Shown in pieces: positions 8,677-10,900 of a stretch of 10,900 bases of DNA (its first letter is position 1; every line of letters starts with the position of its first letter). The stretch is taken from assembly GCA_021795795.1 (NCBI GenBank), contig JAJYPA010000252.1:1-10900 (forward strand). Reading direction: 5' to 3'. The notes under the pieces are model-generated. The model ran no database searches. It saw only the letters and a program-made list of their open reading frames with translations, and had not been told where the DNA came from. Position numbers and translations under genes: made by a program. The DNA comes from Pseudomonadota bacterium (GTDB lineage Bacteria; Pseudomonadota; Gammaproteobacteria; Halothiobacillales; Halothiobacillaceae).

Positions 8677-9960
8677 ATGAATGATATTAAAAACACTATT
8701 CCGTACATTCTCTCTTCAGATTTTTTAAATGTTACATCTAAAATAAGTGAAGAACTACTCTGGGCACGTCATATGGTGATGTCCGAGTTTGGTTCGATAG
8801 GTGGCGGTGGAGTCAATAGACAGGCGCTTTCAGTGGCGGAATTTGATGCAAGAAAAAAACTGTTAGAATGGGCCAATGAAATAAACCTTGTCGGTTATAC
8901 AGACGCAATAGGGAATCTTTTTCTTAGGCGTGAAGGAGAGGATAAAACTTTGCCTGCAGTAATGACTGGTAGTCATATTGACACACAACCAATGGGCGGG
9001 CGATTTGATGGAATATATGGTATCCTTGCAGGATTAGAGGCTCTTCGCGCTATTGATGTTTCTGGAATAAAATTAAATCGCTCTATTGAGCTTGTAGTAT
9101 GGACGAACGAAGAGGGTAGTAGATTCTCGCCCGGAGCAATGGGATCCGCAATTTTTTCAGGTTACTACAACATCAATGAAGTCTGCGAGAATAAGGACGA
9201 TCAGGGAATCACCTTACGAGACGCTTTATCAAACTTATCAAATAAATTCCCGGAATTAGTTATTCGGGAAACTCCATCGCCAATCTCATGTTATTTGGAA
9301 GCTCATATTGAGCAAGGGCCGATTTTGGAAAATACAGGGGTGTCTATAGGTGTCGTTACCGGAGTTCAAGGGTGCCGTTGGTATACTGTGGAGGTCATAG
9401 GAGAAACGGCGCATGCTGGTACGACACCAATCACCCATAGAAGGGATGCAGTTCGTGAAGCAGTAGAATGCATTAAAGCTCTGCAAGAGGTAATGCGAGA
9501 CGAACTAGACATTTTAAGGTTTACAGTTGGTCGTTTCAATGTTACTCCGGGCTCTATAAATTCTGTGGCATCAAGAGTTATATTTACAATAGACATAAGA
9601 CACCCTGAATCAACAACATTAGAACATTTTAGTGATTTAGTTGAAAAGACATGTAAAAGTGTAGTGCTTACATGTGAAGTTATCGTGGTTGAAACTCTAA
9701 GCCACTCACCATCTAGTTTTGACCAAGCATTATTAAATCTGATAGGAACTGCGGCTAATAACTTAGAGCTATCTACCATGAAGATTACCTCTGGTGCTTT
9801 TCATGACGCCCAAAATTTAAACAACATATCTCCGACCGGGATGATATTTGTACCATGTGAACGTGGTATAAGTCATAATCCAGCAGAGAATGCGAAATCA
9901 GAAGACCTTGCGAATGGCGCTCGGGTACTCCTTTTAAGTTTATTGCGATTAGCAGGTTAA
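8677..9960 (+). CDS. M20-family N-carbamoyl amino acid / beta-ureidopropionate / allantoate hydrolase
   Basis: This 427-residue metallohydrolase belongs to the family of L-carbamoylase, allantoate amidohydrolase and the M20-type beta-ureidopropionase. Metal-site motifs are present: TGSHIDTQPMGGRFDG (His100, Asp111), WTNEEGSRF (Glu145 as likely general base, Glu146), LEAHIEQGP (His210) and ISHNPAE (His400). Dimerisation and substrate motifs GETAHAGTTP (242-251) and NVTPGSINSV (288-297) follow. The usual SGAGHDA reads SGAFHDA (372-378), a Phe for Gly change near the active site. It is visibly more AT-rich than the operon upstream (for example line 9241-9300 is about 37% GC, 4741-4800 about 63%), suggesting separate acquisition. 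The ribosome binding site is weak (TTGGA) and an in-frame stop just upstream fixes the start at 8677. Context suggests a second ureidopropionase or a carbamoylase for dihydropyrimidinase products; exact substrate unknown. Confidence 0.85.
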   Translation: MNDIKNTIPYILSSDFLNVTSKISEELLWARHMVMSEFGSIGGGGVNRQALSVAEFDARKKLLEWANEINLVGYTDAIGNLFLRREGEDKTLPAVMTGSHIDTQPMGGRFDGIYGILAGLEALRAIDVSGIKLNRSIELVVWTNEEGSRFSPGAMGSAIFSGYYNINEVCENKDDQGITLRDALSNLSNKFPELVIRETPSPISCYLEAHIEQGPILENTGVSIGVVTGVQGCRWYTVEVIGETAHAGTTPITHRRDAVREAVECIKALQEVMRDELDILRFTVGRFNVTPGSINSVASRVIFTIDIRHPESTTLEHFSDLVEKTCKSVVLTCEVIVVETLSHSPSSFDQALLNLIGTAANNLELSTMKITSGAFHDAQNLNNISPTGMIFVPCERGISHNPAENAKSEDLANGARVLLLSLLRLAG

Positions 9961-9968
9961 GTGTGAAT

Positions 9969-10460
9969 TTAGACGGTTACGTCTCTGGAAAAGTGTTGCT
10001 TGGGTGCCGGTGCCAGCGTGGCATCAATGATCTGGCCGCCCCGTGCCTATAACCGTGCTGCAGGATTTTCTGCTCCACTGCGGCGAACAGCGCTTCGGCA
10101 CCGGCCACTCCGATACGGTTCTCGGAATGCCATATGGTCGTCCGGTCTGAAAGACACGCAGCATCCACCAGACCGCTGATAGCTATGGCGATCCAGAAGC
10201 TGGTACTCCATCTGCTCGTCTGAAAGATTGTAGAGTCGCTTCAACACCAATATCCGCACCATTGTTTCTGTGGGATACGGAGGGCGACCGCCCTGGGGAC
10301 TCACCGGACGATGGGCCGCACGATCGACCTCTACAGCCAAGGCAGGAAAGTCGATGCAGGAAGCGATGCGCAGCAAGGGATCACCCAACCGATCCAGTTT
10401 CTGCCGGTGGTAATCTGCGGCAAATAGGTCGGTTTTGATTGCGCTCTTTCGTGGTGTCAT
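9969..10460 (-). pseudogene. IS5-type transposase, N-terminal remnant with two frameshifts
   Basis: From an ATG at 10460 with GGAGG at 10469-10473, the minus strand reads MTPRKSAIKTDLF, then SPQGGRPPYPTETMVRILVL and LSDEQMEYQLLDRHSYQR, the N-terminal domain of IS5-family transposases. After RHSYQR (near 10170) a small deletion not divisible by three shifts the frame to LVDAACLSDRTTIWHSENRIG. Near 10045 another slip leads to GGQIIDATLAPAPKQ...SRD. The match stops there, with a chance TAA at 9969-9971; the first DDE aspartate is probably the one in IIDATL, and the rest of the catalytic domain is absent. So this is a dead fragment, broken before the M20 gene stop and joined on the other side to an IS3-type OrfB. 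Length recovered is about half of a normal transposase. Confidence 0.82.
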
Positions 10461-10538
10461 CCGGCATACCTCCATAACATTCAACCATTTATATTATATC
10501 ATATATAGCCGAAAAGGGAGGGTTTTTCGAGGCACCAT
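10461..10538 (-). mobile_element. probable upstream end of the IS5-type element, lying inside the IS3 orfB
   Basis: Between the IS5-type start codon and the point where OrfB similarity stops (after FYN, codon 10541-10539) lie about 78 bases of non-coding sequence with a TATAAT-like box (GATATAATAT near 10493-10502). Reading on the minus strand this begins GGTGCCTCGAAAAACCC, a plausible IS terminal repeat. The matching other end is not in the window because the element is truncated, so the repeat cannot be confirmed from the sequence. Confidence 0.4.
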
Positions 10539-10900
10539 ATTGTAGAACTCAAAGTAGGCGGTCAGCCCAATCATCAGTTCCAGCACTCTGCCATAGCCCT
10601 TTATGTAGACATCCTCGTATTTCACGGTGCGCCAGAGCCTCTCCACAAATATGTTGTCCAAGGCCCGGCCGCGGCCATCCATACTGATCCGTACATCATG
10701 TGCCTGAAGCACGCCAGTAAAGGCCTCAGAGGTGAACTGGCTGCCTTGGTCCGTGTTGAAGATCTCCGGCGCGCCATAGCGTTGCAGAGCCTCTTCCAGG
10801 CAGGCTACACAGAACTCCGCTTCCATGGTATTACTAATCCGCCAGCTCAATACCTTGCGGCTGTACCAGTCCATGATGGCCACCAGATACACAAAACCGT
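10494..10900 (-). pseudogene. IS3-family OrfB transposase, truncated C-terminus, partial at the right edge
   Basis: The minus strand enters from beyond the window as GFVYLVAIMDWYSRKVLSW, then PEIFNTDQGSQFTS and ALDNIFVERLWRTVKYEDVY, ending with LTAYFEFYN. These are the Asp, Asp and Glu regions of the rve/DDE integrase core of IS3-family OrfB, so the catalytic triad is present in the visible part. Normal OrfB proteins continue FYN-x-x-R-x-H-x-x-L-x-Y-x-T-P; here the frame instead runs MVPRKTLPFRLYMI to a stop at 10494-10496. That unrelated tail lies in the neighbouring IS5-type sequence, so real OrfB similarity ends at about 10539. The loss of the last 25 or so residues fits insertion of the IS5-type element into orfB. 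OrfA and the 5' part of orfB lie outside the window. Confidence 0.82.

Noticed and set aside
9971..9984. AGACG-GTTA-CGTCT hairpin after the M20 gene as a terminator
   Set aside because: The 5-base stem has no T run after it and lies within IS5-type coding debris; too weak to call.
10510..10529. CGAAAA...TTTTCG hairpin as a terminator or attachment site
   Set aside because: Weak stem with an 8-base loop and no U tract; more simply part of the IS5-type element end.

Overview
The window carries a gene set for reductive pyrimidine breakdown (uracil/thymine to beta-amino acids), laid out as two divergent transcription units around a 438-base control region and bounded on both sides by insertion-sequence remains. 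The genes look proteobacterial: a split PreT/PreA dihydropyrimidine dehydrogenase, an omega-amino acid:pyruvate transaminase of the Pseudomonas/Burkholderia type, a PuuR-like regulator and sigma-54-type promoters. IS630-, IS5- and IS3-family pieces fit an accessory region of a beta- or gammaproteobacterium, or a relative of these such as Acidithiobacillus. I cannot name the species.

Layout. Bases 1-97: C-terminal end of an IS630-family transposase, whose element has cut off the N-terminal third of a YdfG-like short-chain dehydrogenase (97-630, +). Minus strand: a class III beta-alanine:pyruvate transaminase (3154-1829), then an alanine dehydrogenase pseudogene (1819-1366) with a large internal deletion, a 59-base insertion and another frameshift, then an XRE/cupin regulator (1283-726). 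Bases 3155-3592: divergent regulatory region with one candidate sigma-54 promoter facing each way and an NtrC-like palindrome between them. Plus strand, tightly packed: nitrilase-fold N-carbamoyl-beta-alanine amidohydrolase (3593), preT (4479), preA (5827) and dihydropyrimidinase (7157). After an 80-base gap comes an M20-family N-carbamoyl amino acid/ureidopropionate hydrolase (8677-9960), more AT-rich than the rest. The right edge (9969-10900) holds a frameshifted IS5-type transposase remnant joined to a truncated IS3-family OrfB, both on the minus strand.

How it works together (inference from families). PreT and PreA reduce uracil to dihydrouracil, dihydropyrimidinase opens the ring, and the nitrilase-type enzyme (possibly also the M20 enzyme) releases NH3, CO2 and beta-alanine. 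The transaminase then yields malonate semialdehyde and L-alanine. The two genes that would dispose of these products, alanine dehydrogenase and the YdfG-like semialdehyde reductase, are the two broken genes of the locus. The core from pyrimidine to malonate semialdehyde appears intact and is probably under nitrogen control. No pyrimidine permease is present in the window.
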